64,000 nt of DNA, taken from positions 31,506,418-31,570,417 of the forward strand of contig CM038042.1 of NCBI GenBank assembly GCA_021397845.1. Reading direction: 5' to 3'. A program made the translations under genes and the position numbers. This stretch comes from Areca catechu (taxonomy: Eukaryota; Streptophyta; Magnoliopsida; Arecales; Arecaceae). Positions 1-12,479 of the stretch are shown piece after piece; position 1 is the first letter of the stretch; the number at the start of each line of letters is the position of its first letter. The notes beneath the pieces are model-generated. The model saw only the letters and a list, made by a program, of their open reading frames with translations. It searched no databases and was not told the DNA's origin.

Positions 1-20
1 ATGTGATCAAGGCACAATAC

Positions 21-3000
21 CATCAGGACCACGGGCCATCAAAGTGAAGAATATGTTGTTGAGCTTCTCCATCTTTTTAGCATCCTGGGCCTGGTCTGTC
101 TTGAACTTCAGACACTGCAAAAATCATGTCCTTGTATCAGTGAACTTGAAATACATTGAAGATTACTTGATTCATTTTGGTGAACGTTGATGGAAAACTA
201 AACTTCATGCAAACTAATGCTTGCTTAACATATTTTCAAAAAGAACCATGCAACAACTTTTCATACAAAACACAAAAAAAAAAAAAAAATCAAAATTTTA
301 ATTGCAAAAAATTCCCAAAATTGGCTAAATGGCACATGTTCACTAATGCTTATTTTCCTTACTTTTAAAGTGTACTCCACTGCCACCGTAAATAGATCCA
401 AAAGTTATATTTAGCCTAGATATATTAATCAGCACTGTAGATAAAGTGTTCATTGCACATTGCTCACATTGTTGACCATGTTTGTGCAACTTTCTAGAAT
501 ATCCAAAAAACTGCAGTCTCTGAACAAAAGTTTGTGTGTCGGATGTACATTCAGAGGGTGGTGTACGTTCATGAAAAATTTGGAAAAATCTCTTATATCA
601 CAAAAAAAAAAAAAAAAGTACTAGCATAAATTTGAAACAAAAGAAAAAAAATTAAATGTGAAACTTAGAAAATTGTTTTAAAAGACTACTAAAAAATAAT
701 GAAATGTGCAACAATGCATGGATTATCCATAAAATATAGCCAAAACTTTCAAAAAAGTAAAAAAATCATGGCATAGCCAAAATAGCACAAATGAAACTTT
801 TTAAAAAAAAATGAAGAATGATTGTAGACTTCTTCATTCAAGAATTGTGTGACAATGCTTGTGTATTATTACAAAATTCCAAGCAAAAAAATGCCTTCCC
901 CGGCCGCCTCCAGATTAAAGTGGTAAAATTTTAGTTTCCAAATTTGTTAATTTTGGTAGAAGAGGATGGTTGGCATTGATAGAAAAAACAATATAGGTTA
1001 GTTGAAGTTAAGCATGATTTTCAAAAGAAATGGGCATTTAGATTGTTTTAGTGAAATACAAATGTACCATTTCATACTCAACGGTGCAGAAGATTGATGA
1101 GAGAAGTTTCACAAACTAGATTGTCAGAGCAAATAATGCAACACAGAATAAGAATCATGTAATTTTCTTAAGTTGACTTCCAGTAATCAAGTATCTGCAT
1201 AATCTTACTGGTTCAATATGTCAAGCAAAAAACTTGCAAGTTCCATGCCTTTAATGCTAAGGCAAACTAAGGATCTGGGGAGCTTGGATTAAAAATTGGA
1301 AAGTGCATTATAGAGAGAAGAATTTAAAAATCATATTCAAAGAAATAATACCAGTCATCTTCAAAAAGAATCCTAAATGTGCCCATCATTGAAAATTGAA
1401 GATAAGGCCCTCATCCTTTTCTCTGTACACATTTAGCTTCTCTCAGTTACACTATAATACAAGACGTTGCCAGACGAAATTTTTGCACCTATGTCAAATT
1501 ATTCTAATCAAGCAGCAACGTCAGCAATAGCTGTGCTGATAAGATCATCATATTTAGATTTCCTACAGTACAGAACTCCCCAAAATCTTCTTCAAACATT
1601 TGTTTTCTTAGCACAATAAACGATATCATTCTGCACTTGCCATGACTAAATTCTTCCCTTGATCTGGCAGAAACAAGTAATCAGTTGATAGCAATGGCTC
1701 CAAAGTTGACCTTCCCATGAGGATAGAAGAAATATCTTCCCTTCATGGAGAATGAGCATTGATGGCATCCAATCTGAGTCTCCAATAAATTAAAAAATAA
1801 AATAAATAAATAAAGAATAAAATAATTGCCAAATCTGTTCTTGAGACACCCACTACAAATTTCATACATATAATGGCACAGAATCATCTGTTGGAAGTTC
1901 ACTGAATGTCATGATAATCAGGCATTCCACACTCTAAAGTCATTCTGTGTTCATATGAATAAAACTAGTAACTACAGACCACCATTTTGAGGTTCTACCA
2001 AATTATCTGGAAAACATCCACCAGCATCCACTCTTTCGACACACAAAAGTAAATAAATATGCATGACCTGTTCATAAAATCACTTGTTGAACTATGCCTA
2101 ATCACCTTTTTATGGTAACCATAATTAGCAAAAAAGAAGTTGCCATCTAAAATACATATTTTAAATGACTAAAGCATAAGAGCCTCATTTTAATTAAGTG
2201 TTAGAAGAGGATTTTACTCACAATCAAACAAAAGAAATTATGAATTCATGTCCTATATTGTAGTTCAAGTCTAAATTTCTTCTATTAATTTTTATTAAAA
2301 TTTAAATTAAAAAGTTACTTAATTTATTCAATAGGATGAAGGGAATCTATAAAATTCTTTAAATCATTAAATATGAGACATTCTATGTAGTTATAAGAAA
2401 GGGTAATTGAACAAAGAACGATAAAAGATATCCTTTCTAGAGGGGAAAATGTCAGCATACATTCTTTTTTGACTTGGAGAAAGCTTACAAGAGATATCAA
2501 AAAAGGAATGTTTTTTTTTGGCTTTATGAAGGAAAGATTTATAGAAGAGATACATTGAAACCATTAAGGACTTTTACGCAAGAGAAGCTATAAGCTTTAG
2601 GAGTTCCTTATTGTAACAAGCATATTTCATACAACTACACCAAGGATTCACAGTTAGCCTATATCTTTATATGCTAATTACAGGTGAACTTCCTTATAAT
2701 ATCTGAAAAAATTATTATAGAATATATTATTTGCATAAGATATAGTTTTGAATGACAAAAGAGTAACAAATGATATGCAAAATTGAAAATCTGAAATACA
2801 ACCTTAGGGAAGAAAGCAATGGAGCCATGCCTAGCTTCTATACATGGTCTCCCACACTTTTAGAAACTGGCTAGGCTGGTTATCTAAGAACCATTATAAC
2901 CATACCCCTTAAATCCCATCCAGCTTCTGAACTCAAAGAAGGAGAAGAAGATGAAAGTCTGTCCAGCTCTCTGCCTCAACCAAATTCTCCATCAAGGACA

Positions 3001-6000
3001 CCTAACTCCCCCTCCCTCCCTTATCTTTCTCATTTCCATCTAGCTATAATGCAAACCCAATCCTCTTTCTTCCTCCTCTTTCCTCTTTCTGAACCCCATT
3101 ACATCTCTTCTGAAACCACCTCTCTCTCACTCTGTCTGCTAAAAGCTCAGAGACTCATCCTCAGAAAATCTCTCCCCCCTCTCTCTGTTATGAACTCAAA
3201 AAGCCCCTAAACAAGTTTTCAAAATTTTGTCTTGAAATTCTATCTTTGTTCCTCCATAATCATTGATTTTCAAATTTGTTGATTTGATGTAGAATTGGCT
3301 ACAAGAAATTATTTATGAGAGAAGGCTAGAAATAATTATTATCCACTAAAACTTTATGAATGCAAGTTTTTTTAATGCATTTCATCATCACCAGTTAATA
3401 TAAAATCATGGAAAATCAAATGCATCGCAATTGAAATTATCCTTTCTACAAAAAGAATACAAGGAATTGAAGCAATATTACCTACTAATTAAGCTTTGAT
3501 CTAGATTAGATTGCTCCAGGAAAGGTATTTTACTCCCACCTCTTGCAATTGTTAAGGGGTCCTAACATGGAAACTGGAAGGATGGTGGATCGAGGTTGGA
3601 AAAAAAAGAGAAGGTGGCAAGGAGAAGACAAAAAGGAGAGGGAAATTGGGGCAAGGAAAATTGAAAAATGTAGGAGGACACAATTGAAAGGTTGCTTTAT
3701 ATGACCCTTAGCTGGACCAGAAAGGCTGGTTTTTTCCCATGATTGCAGGTACCTAGCCCAGCAGTAGCCAATCAGGGGGTGTTATGGATTCACGTAGAAA
3801 AATTATGTGAGGCTATCTATTATTGCTCAAACTTTGGAGGACAAAGATATCACTAATAAGTTCTGTTAAATGATAAAAATAATGGAAAGATAGATGAAGA
3901 CAAATATGCTAGAGATATAAAATTTAGTAGAACAGTGCTTTTGACATATCATGTGATCATGGAATATCCTGGCAAGTAAGAAATTTATAGAACAATAATA
4001 GACCTACAACATTATATAGCCAAAAATGTTGGGCAATGTAATGGGTCCAAGAAAACAGGTTGAACATAACAGAACCGATGATGTTTAGATAGATGCATGG
4101 TAACACGAGGTGAATGAGAAATGAATACATTACAGAAGATGTAGCAATCATACCAATTAAGAAGCAAAATGCTGTAAAGTTAATTGAAATTGTATGGGCA
4201 TGCACAACAGATATATGAGGGGCTTCCAATATAAGGGGGGTGTGTTTTAATATTTGTTGAAGGATGTACAAAAAAGAAGGAAAGACCTAACACACATGGA
4301 TGAGAGTTTTGAGAAAGGACACTTAAACCCTCAACGGTCCAGAGCAAGGACACTAAAAATCTTGAAATTACAACATAAGTTTCCTTAAATAGGAACATTT
4401 GATAAACAAGGATTTATAAAGCTAACCCCATATAGTCAAGCTTAAATTTGGTGATTATGGTTGCAGAACTTCATACTAAAATTTCAGCAAGAAATTTTAT
4501 CAGCAATTATGTTCATATCAAGGAGCATGCAACATGACTCACCAACAACTCTAACTAAAACATGCAATAAATCCTCTTCAAATCTCTAAGTCAAGTGATG
4601 CATTGCAATCATCCAACCAAGGCCACCAACCTAATATCAACATTAACTGAACATACTTGAATACAACTCCAAAATCCAAATATCATTCTAAAGCATCATT
4701 CTCTTCCACCCACAACCCAACCTTTCTTAACAGAAAAGAGATTCAGCAACTCTGACAACTTCTGCTATCTAAAGATTCATTATATAATTCATGCCCATAT
4801 TTTCATTGATGAAACCTTAACAAAAACAAGGTACAATAACTTCTGCAAAACTCTTCTAGTGATCAATTATTTTGATCATGAAATTAGCCAGTTTAATTAT
4901 TAGATCAATCTTTTCTTTATTGATGTCATTACAAGAAATAGAATTAAATCTCAATAAGTTAAACGCACCTATCACAGTTAATCTGTAATTGTCATACTTC
5001 CAGGTGGTTAACTGCTATCCAAGGTAATATTTGAAGGCAATGTGATAGTTAATTTCAGACTGCCATCAAAGAGCGGCTAATATACATAAAACGCACACAC
5101 ACACACACACATAGAAGCATATATAGGAGTGCAATTATAATGCACAAACAGTATAGGAAAAGGACTTTGCACTCACAACATAATTAAATCTTTGGTGTGA
5201 AAATGCGAACATAAGCTATTGGATGTGACCTCTCAGGCTAAAATGCCTATCAGTCACATGTTTGAAGGCCCATTGTTGATGCATCAAGTCACTCAAAATC
5301 AGTACATAACATCATGTCACTAAAATTATATGTACTAAGAAGTTTTGATGCATAGAAGAAAGGCCCAACATGCGGTTTTTCGTATGTAGGAATTTTAGGC
5401 CTTGTATAAACAATTTAGGATAGCAATTTTCAACAGCCAACACTGTTTTGTATGGGTGTAAATTCCTCTCCTTACACCCTATGTGCATTACAGCCACACC
5501 CTATATGTATAAAGAATACCTAGTAACATTTAGCTTGACATAAAGTTAAATATAGCTTAAAAAAAAATACTCAGTCGAGGACTCATAAAACCAACCAAAT
5601 AACTGGAACAAGGCTTGACAGTTAATGCTTGCTGCAAAGTAGAGACAATTGTCAAACTTAGTTACAGCTAATAATATGCTATAATGGAAGGGGGACAAAG
5701 GTTAAAATGTAGTTTATTCCTCTTAATTGTCTTAATAACTTGATCTTTAACCTTAGAAAGCCCAGAGCTTGGTGTGTGAAGCATGATGGAATGAGGGGAT
5801 CAAGGATGCATTACTTAGGACAAAGATGGTTAGAGTTTTCCCCTTCACAAAGATGAAGTATATTATTTATGTCATTGTACAACTATGATCATGGAGTTAA
5901 GATTTCAACCAAATTATATATCTAAGAGAAAATTTTGTTGGAAAAGACTGTTTTTATGCAAATGATGAAAAATTTTCATTAGAAAGCCTCACTAAACATG

Positions 6001-7204
6001 CATATTTGATCCCAAAACTAGATAAATAAATTTGGGCATGATAGTAAATGATGAGGTTTGCTCCTAACTAATGTATTGCCACAAGAAGTAAAGGAGCATT
6101 TTTTTTTAAAAAAAAAGTGATAGTTTTATAGAGAAGATTGCTAATTTGAAATAAAAATTTTCGAGATGGAGGTCTATAGTTAAATTAGTGAATTTCAGAA
6201 AGATGCGACCTAAGAAAGCTAATATGAAAAGAATTTGAGAAGATTTGACCTCGTGATAACCTTTAATTGGAATGATCATAGGGATAAAGGAAAGGGAGTG
6301 GTATATACATAACCAAGTATACATAAAGGTGAGATAAACCTTTACATTATCATATGGAGTTCCATCATAAGCAGAACATGACTAGATAACTGCCTTGTGT
6401 CAATTTCTCTTGGTGGATGTTAATGGCAAACGCATAAGTATAAAGTAAGGGCAAGAACCGATGCCCCTTATTTTGTAAATAAGTTCAGGAAATGCTCACA
6501 CACCAAATCGTGACTAAATGATTACCCATATATCTGCAAAATAAATGAGATATCCAAGATTATGTTATCAAAACCTGCAAATCAAAATTAGGACAGAGAA
6601 AAGAAACATCGCATACTGGTCAAGCATTCACCTTTCTTATCTCAAATTACCCAATTCAAATTCAGAACACTCATCCGCATGACTATTATACGAGTTCGTG
6701 ATGCAATAATTGTAAACCAAATCAACGTGACATTGACCCCTCGAAGAATTGCATAAGAATCAAGAACTGCCTTACAATCTGCTCACTCCTCTACTCTCAC
6801 CGGGCAAGAAAATCAATCTTCTAAACAACTGCAACGTAGTTCCCATTTCATTACATATTTAAAATAAATTACTCAAAATAAACCCTAGATTTGAAGAGAT
6901 TGCGAGAGGGTTTGGGAGTACACCTCACGGTTGTCTGTAACCTTCAGGACCAGCTTCCCGTCGCAGTGCCTATACTTCATCACGTACCGGGACTACTCCA
7001 TTAAAGAGATTAAATCCAAAAGAACAGTCGAAAGAGTCAATCAGAGAAAAGAAAAACAGGAGTTAAAAGATCAAATGAGGAAGTAAAAAGAAAGAAAGAA
7101 AGAAAGAAAGAAGATGGGATCGAGAGGAATACCGCTTGGGGATCCGCGCGGAAGAGCTGCACGGATCTCTCCACGAACTCGTCCCAAGAAGCGATGTAAA
7201 CCAT
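21..7204 (-). CDS. SRP9: SRP9, signal recognition particle 9 kDa protein, exons 1-3 (3' end off the left edge)
   Basis: SRP9 pairs with SRP14 on the Alu domain of SRP RNA and helps pause elongation while the ribosome is delivered to the ER; it acts in the cytosol. Three exons join without breaking frame. Exon 1 is 7133-7204 (24 codons, containing MVYIASWDEFVERSV), exon 2 is 6924-6992 (23 codons, RYVMKYRHCDGKLVLKVTD), exon 3 is 21-114 (31 codons plus one base, KTDQAQDAKKMEKLNNIFF). All donors are GT and acceptors AG. Exon 3 ends in phase 1 at a GT donor (20-19), so the last roughly 25 residues lie in an exon outside the window. I chose the ATG at 7204 because it matches the usual plant N-terminus; an in-frame ATG at 7282 would add 26 residues with no family match. 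No broken codon is seen, so this looks like a working host gene. Confidence 0.95.
115..6923 (-). other. SRP9 intron 2 (6.8 kb, no gene recognised)
   Basis: This is an AT-rich stretch between exon 3 and exon 2 with GT at its 5' end (6923-6922) and AG at its 3' end (116-115). I see poly-A runs, a CA microsatellite near 5.1 kb and a pyrimidine-rich block at about 2985-3190. No open frame on either strand resembles a known protein and no LTR or inverted-repeat element could be delimited. The unusual length for such a small gene suggests old degraded insertions, which is inference. Confidence 0.8.
5094..5111. repeat. (CA)9 microsatellite in SRP9 intron 2
   Basis: Nine uninterrupted CA units can be read directly. 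It lies deep in the intron, far from any splice site. Confidence 0.9.
7087..7112. repeat. AAAG tandem repeat in SRP9 intron 1
   Basis: About six AAAG units lie within the 140-bp first intron (6993-7132). On the coding strand this is a CTTT tract starting about 20 bp inside the donor, so it makes the short intron pyrimidine-rich. Confidence 0.85.
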
Positions 7205-7949
7205 TGGAATCGGAAAGAGGAAACGTGAACGAAGGGGATGGAGGGAGGAATCGACGCGGTCGAGGGATGATGGGGGCGTCAATTACTCCCCTCGCGAGTG
7301 ACGGCCTGCACCGGGGTTCATTTAAGGTTTGTTTAGCTTAAAGAGTCATGTTTTGTTCAATCCAAAAAAAAAAAAAGTCCTGTTTTAACCTGTGGATGGA
7401 ACCGAATCCGATGGCCCAACGTACTCTGATTGGACCGGATTTCAGTTTGGAGTTTTTTTAGGAGCGTTTACGCAACTTTCAAAGCACTCCGAATTTTTTC
7501 TTCTGCACAGATCTCGTAGCAGCTATTGAATGATTCAATGCTAACGCTGCATCTCCCAGAAACAAAATTGAATCATCTTAATCGCATGAAGCGATGTATG
7601 GCAACAAAATCTGAATTTATGAGCATCCGGTCAGGTCAGTTTTGATTGGATCAAATAATTAATATTTTGATTAGATTTAGACAGGATTTAGATAAAATCG
7701 GAATGCATCATTTTTGTTTTGGACTAAAACTGGATAGATATATATCCGATCCAAATCCGATCCAAATTATTTTAATATTTTAATATATATAATTAATATA
7801 TTTTATTAAATATATTTTATTTTGATTGAATATAAAATTAAGTGCTGTTGAACTAAAAATGTAGTTGGATATTATTTGTTTAATGTATGTTAGTATGTGT
7901 TGGGATATAAATGTAGTTGGATATTATTTGTTTAATGTATGTTAGTATG
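7205..7949. other. SRP9 5' flank and AT-rich repeat remnant hosting the gypsy insertion
   Basis: The first part (7205-7340) should hold the SRP9 5' UTR and promoter on the minus strand; I see no clear TATA box. From about 7620 the sequence is rich in GGAT/ATCC words such as ATCCGATCCAAATCCGATCC. The same sequence style resumes at 21822 after the gypsy element and ends near 22066 with a TAGAGATGGCAATGG-type terminus read on the minus strand. That terminus resembles plant hAT-like non-autonomous elements, but a matching left terminus is not convincing, so the assignment is tentative. Confidence 0.4.
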
Positions 7950-7960
7950 TGTTGGGATAT
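7857..7960. repeat. 52-bp tandem duplication spanning the gypsy insertion junction
   Basis: Two identical 52-bp copies sit at 7857-7908 and 7909-7960. Each ends with the first 11 bases of the LTR (TGTTGGGATAT) and contains the target-site word GTATG just before them. The unit therefore includes both host flank and element sequence. Confidence 0.9.
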
Positions 7961-8699
7961 TCCGGTTCAGCTACGAACCGAATGCCGACTCGGCTGGCCG
8001 GAGCCCTTTTCTTCGGACTACGAATGTCGGACCAGGGAAAGGCCAGACCAACTGCAAGCAGCCCAAGACTTCTTACCGGTCCGCAACATCCGAAGGACAG
8101 AACTTCGGATGACGTCTTCGGCCCCGATCGAAGATCAAGTTTCTCATCGACTTTCGAAGACACACTCTTCGGTCCCTGCCGTAAACACGATCTCCGGTCC
8201 CAGGACAAACACCAAGTCTTCGGCCCACGCAAGGGAAAACCCGAAGATGGGACCATAATTTGGCCCAAATAGGCAATTGTAACCAACGGTTACAATCGAC
8301 ACTCTACATGCCAGGATCATGGCGCACAATCCCAGCTGTTACGCCTCCGATCTGGCCAGAACCGCTCAATAACAACCCACGATCGCCAATCATGGAAGAA
8401 ATTGACTCCCCATAATCACCGGAAAAAGAGCGGGCCGTAGGCCAGAGGCCTCCTCTTAAATAGTGGTAAGAAGAATGGCTCGAGAGAGGTACTCACAGAT
8501 ACACCCATACTTTAAGAGCCTTTCCCTCATACTCTCGACACTCTTCCCCATTCTGTGGCTGGGATCCGCCACTGACTTAGGCATCGGAGTGTCCCCCGCC
8601 GGAACAACTCTGGCAAGGATCCTGTTTTGCAGGTAAACCAGGGAGCGATCCTGCGGTGCAGCGGCTCCGACCAGTCGATACGGGGACTCCACGCCAATA
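7950..8699 (+). repeat. 5' LTR of the Tat gypsy element
   Basis: It starts TGTTGGGATAT and ends CCAATA, a mutated form of the CCAACA that ends the 3' LTR. By eye the first 150 bases differ from the 3' LTR at about 22 positions, all but one of them transitions; the rest is closer. A possible TATA-like word, CTTAAATAG, lies near 8454-8462 and recurs in the other LTR. Antisense open frames inside it are by-products of the sequence, not genes. Confidence 0.93.
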
Positions 8700-8701
8700 G
8701 A

Positions 8702-8720
8702 TTGGCATGCCAGGTAGGGG
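8702..8720 (+). promoter_or_regulatory. Putative primer binding site of the Tat element
   Basis: The sequence TTGGCATGCCAGGTAGGGG begins two bases after the 5' LTR, where the tRNA primer anneals for minus-strand synthesis. I cannot assign the tRNA without a search. Confidence 0.65.
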
Positions 8721-8762
8721 GGCTTCACAGCACTCTTTAGGCTCCCTCCTAAATAAGAGGAA

Positions 8763-10159
8763 ATGGCGAGAGGAAAGACTCAGATAGCTTCTACAAGTCG
8801 AAGTCGTGCTCCTCCTCAAGAGGGCGTGCCCCCGGGAGAGAACGACGTCTTGCCTCCCACAGTTGTTGTGGGACTACATCAGTTTGAAGTCCTTGTGAAT
8901 CAAGTCACCAACCTCACGGCCATGGTTCAGGACTTCCATAACAGATCTTTTCTGGTGGGAAATCCACCGGCCGCCTCCAGACATAGCTCTCGGTCCCGAA
9001 GGAAGAGAGCCCCACGGGAGGATTCTACGCATCCCTCCCCCCGTTCTCGGCCCTCTCCCGAAAGCCGAACTTCGAGATTGCCTAGGTCCGCCGATTCCCC
9101 ACGGAAAGGGAAAAGGCCTAGGCAAACTCCCTCACCCTCCTCTGAAGACTCCCCAATGGAGAGAGCACCGAAGTAGACTCCCGATTACAATGAAAGATTC
9201 AGAGCCATCGAATCGGAGATGGCGAAGGTACGGAAACAGAGAATGCGGGATCTGAAGGATCCCAACGATTTGATTGTGGGTGATCTACGTCCACCCTACA
9301 CCGACCGTATTATGGCCGAAGTTATTCCTTGGCACTTCAGGGTTCCCCGGATGGAATCCTATGACGGCACCTTCGATCCCCTCAATCATTTGGACAGTTT
9401 CAAGGCCCATATGATGATCCAAGAAGCTTTGGACGTGATGTACTGCCTCGCGTTCCCAGCTACCTTGAAGAAAGCCACTCGGATGTGGTACTCGAGCCTG
9501 CGTCCAGGTACCATTGATCTTTTTTTGAGTTAGAAAAAATGTTTGTTTTGCATTTTAGGTCCTGCCGCAAGACTCCCCGGAATACGGACACATTGTTCCT
9601 CCTTCACCAGAACGAAGGAGAAAGCCTGCGAGATTACATCTCCAGGTTTAATACAGCCACACTTGAGATCCCCGATCTTAATGAGCACGTGGCCATGTCT
9701 GCGCTGAAGAAGGGGCTTCGTACCTCCAGGCTTACCTTTTTCCTGGACAAGAAGTTCTCTAAAAGCTACGCTGAGCTCCTGTCAAGGGCTCAGAAATATG
9801 CCGATGCTGAAGAGCAGGCAGCTAATCGACGACTGATTGAAGGGAAACCCCCTTCAAAAAAGAAGAATAACAGGGGACAAGCTCCCCCAACTTCCAATAA
9901 TAATGGTGGTAGATATACAGACCGCCGAAGAAGTCCGCCCAAGTTTAGAGCATCGGGAGGAAGATTCAACTCCTATACCTCCCTCAACCTCCCTCGAGAG
10001 AAGATCCTCATGGAGATAGAAAAAAAAATTATCTCCAACAGCCCCGTCCCATGAAGGCCTCATCTTCTGTAAGAAATAGGAACAAATACTGTCGATTCCA
10101 TCGGAACCATGGCCACAACACCGAAGAATGCATCCAGCTGAAGGATGCAATTGAGGATC
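8763..10159 (+). pseudogene. Tat gag, 5' part, broken
   Basis: Gag forms the virus-like particle in the cytoplasm. An ATG at 8763 opens a basic Ser/Arg/Pro-rich N-terminus. A TAG at 9174 interrupts it and the same frame resumes. The capsid-like segment (for example ESYDGTFDPLNHLDSF) runs to about 9530, where the frame shifts at a T-rich stretch, and continues (EGESLRDYISRFN) to 10054. A third frame carries the zinc-knuckle-like motif CRFHRNHGHNTEEC near 10090-10131. The copia solo LTR begins right after that motif; the downstream piece, RGYLGRYIG, is found at about 12492. Confidence 0.85.
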
Positions 10160-12479
10160 TGTTGGGAATTGTGTCCCAAAGCCAATCGCCTGGGTTGTAG
10201 GCGGTTATGCTAAGTATTGTATTCTTTTTATGAATTAATAAAATATTATTTTGGTAGCTCATCACATACTAAATTTTTCTGAAATGAACTCTTTTCATGT
10301 GATGAAGTCCTTAGGACTACACTGACTTCGATACAGAGAGGATGTATCGAGTGGTCCTTAAACCCTGTTCACAACCAAAGGATATATTATACTTGATGGC
10401 AATATATCAAGTATAGGTTGTTGTAGTTCACATCGTTTAGTTGTCCTCTTGACCAAATGAGTGTGGTGACACTGATGTGATCTGCAAGTGGGATATGTGA
10501 TATCTTATTGAACGTGACTCCGTGCAGCCCTTTTCTGCCAAAGGGATACTCACGATTGGATATGGGTATATGTGACCCTCTGACCTGAGGTCATCACGGT
10601 AACTTGCAAGCAACTCCCTGTGCTTTGGTGCCGAACTACCCGGATTTTTAATCCGGTGACGGAAGGTTTCTGGGTACAGGCAAGTACTTGTGGAGCAGTG
10701 ATGGACCAAGATGGAATTGACCTGTCCAAATAGTTTGGATTGAATGTCTTGCAGTATCTCAATTTAGCAAATCCTTGGCCGGGGTAGCCCTAGTGAAGAG
10801 TCACTGGGCTTGCAAGGTTGAGACACGTAGTCGACTGACTCAGTCTGGGTTGGCAGCCCAATCTCAGTCGTCCTGAGCATTAGAGGTCAAAGGGATGAAT
10901 TATATGTTAACCATATGCCAGAGGTTCGATAGTTTGCTCCCGCATCTTCGACCTATCCGGATGCCGGGATCCATTGCTAGATGGTTTCCTGTGCTGGTAC
11001 TAGAATTGTTCTAGTGCTACCGTTTAGGTTCGAACCTATGAGGTCACACGCCACAGAGGATAACTCTCTGATCTGGATACCGATTACGATTGGAAATCGT
11101 CTCGATTTTATAGTCACAGTATTTTTTGAGCACTCTTTTTCCCATCTTGCCCTTGTCTGTGTCTACCGGAAATTGTTCCGGGTTGACCAGCACTGCGCCA
11201 GGATTTTTCTGAATCAGTTTTGAATTGATTCGGAGTTCGTTTCGGCCTTCAATTGGTTGTGAACCAATTTTAATCCCTTGAACCAATTTTAATTGGGTTT
11301 GAACTGGTTCAATTGGATTGAACCAAGAGGTTTAAAAAGGGGTTGGATCGGTTTTGGTTGAACCGGTATTTTCTTTGAACCGGTGTTTACTCCCATTGAC
11401 CGTTTTACACGGTAATTCGCTGGGAGGAATTTCTTGCGTCCGATGAAGGCCAAACGTCCGAAGTCTTCCCCGCTGGGCGTCTCTTCTCCTCCCTCCTCCC
11501 GCTGGCTTTAACCTCTTGTTTATGGCTTGTTAATTGGGTGAACGGCAGCAGTTTTTCAAGGCCTCCCAGTCCTTTAATCTTCCTCCCTACAGCCTTTATA
11601 AACCCCTACTGCAGCCCTGTTCTGAGTTGAAGTTTCCAGCGTGTGAGAACCGAGAGAAAGCAACAACAAAATATGGGTGTTCTTCTTCTTTGAGAGGCTC
11701 ATTTGGAGTGCTCTTGGGGCTGGGTTTTGGAGTGTGTGAGGGAGAGAACTGGTTGTTTCTTGTGCTCAAACCCAAGACTGCAGCAAAGCCAAGTTGCTGC
11801 CGTCCACTGTATCTTTTTCTTCTTCCAGTGGCTAGCACCACGTGTGGAGAGAGACGGGAGGGCCCCCGGCGTGTCTCCCCTCTAGAGGGAGTACCCTTCT
11901 ACTTCTGGGAGCAAGCCACGTGAGCCGGATCACCCGCTGTAGCTCCAAACGCGAAGCAAAAGGCTGCTGTCCAGTTCTGCAGCAAATTTCAGCAGCAGAT
12001 TTTTGGCAATTTTCTACACCCGTTTTAGCTTGTTTTGATTGCAGATTTTTGTTGGAGATTGTAGTAGACTTCTCCACCTTGCCGCTGCTGAAATTTGGGA
12101 GCAAAAGGAGGTCCGGAAGCCGCCATTTGATCGCTGTTTTGAAAGCCAAAAATAGAGTTCCCAACGTTCCAAGGAAGAAGGCTGGAATAGTGTTATTCCA
12201 GCTAATCCAGCCTATTCCAGCTTTATCCCAGAGTTATTCCAGCCGGAATAAGGTATGAAAAAAAAATTATTTTTTAATCATGCATGAATTGAATTTTTAA
12301 TTCAAATATTTTATATCATCTTACATGCCTATTTGCAACTAGAATTAGATTAGTTTCTAGGCGGAGCAGATTTCCGCTGCGCGGATTTTTAAAATATTTT
12401 TAAAATCCTTTCTACTCCCACAGTAATTTGCATGCCTAGTGTAGGATTATGTCAAGCCACCTGCACCGATTTTCTTTCA
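10160..12479 (+). mobile_element. Solo LTR of a Ty1/copia element inside gypsy gag
   Basis: It begins TGTTGGGAATTGTG and ends TTTCTTTCA, flanked by GGATC on both sides (10155-10159, 12480-12484). The 2320-bp sequence is clearly homologous to the LTR at 39961-42330 that is followed by a copia PBS and gag. No internal region is present, so it arose by LTR-LTR recombination. It is younger than the gypsy element that it interrupts. Open frames of about 80-140 codons inside it are not conserved features. Confidence 0.92.

Noticed and set aside
7202..7282. N-terminal extension of SRP9 from the upstream in-frame ATG at 7282
   Set aside because: The 26 extra residues have no counterpart in the family, and the ATG at 7204 begins the conserved MVYIASWDEF sequence.
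7942..8329. Antisense and sense open frames of 60-114 codons in the 5' LTR, with counterparts at 21018-21447
   Set aside because: They recur only because the two LTRs are copies of each other; several overlap in different frames and none resembles a protein.
11534..12258. Open frames up to 138 codons in the copia solo LTR
   Set aside because: Overlapping on both strands, no known motif, and not kept in the homologous LTR at 39961-42330.
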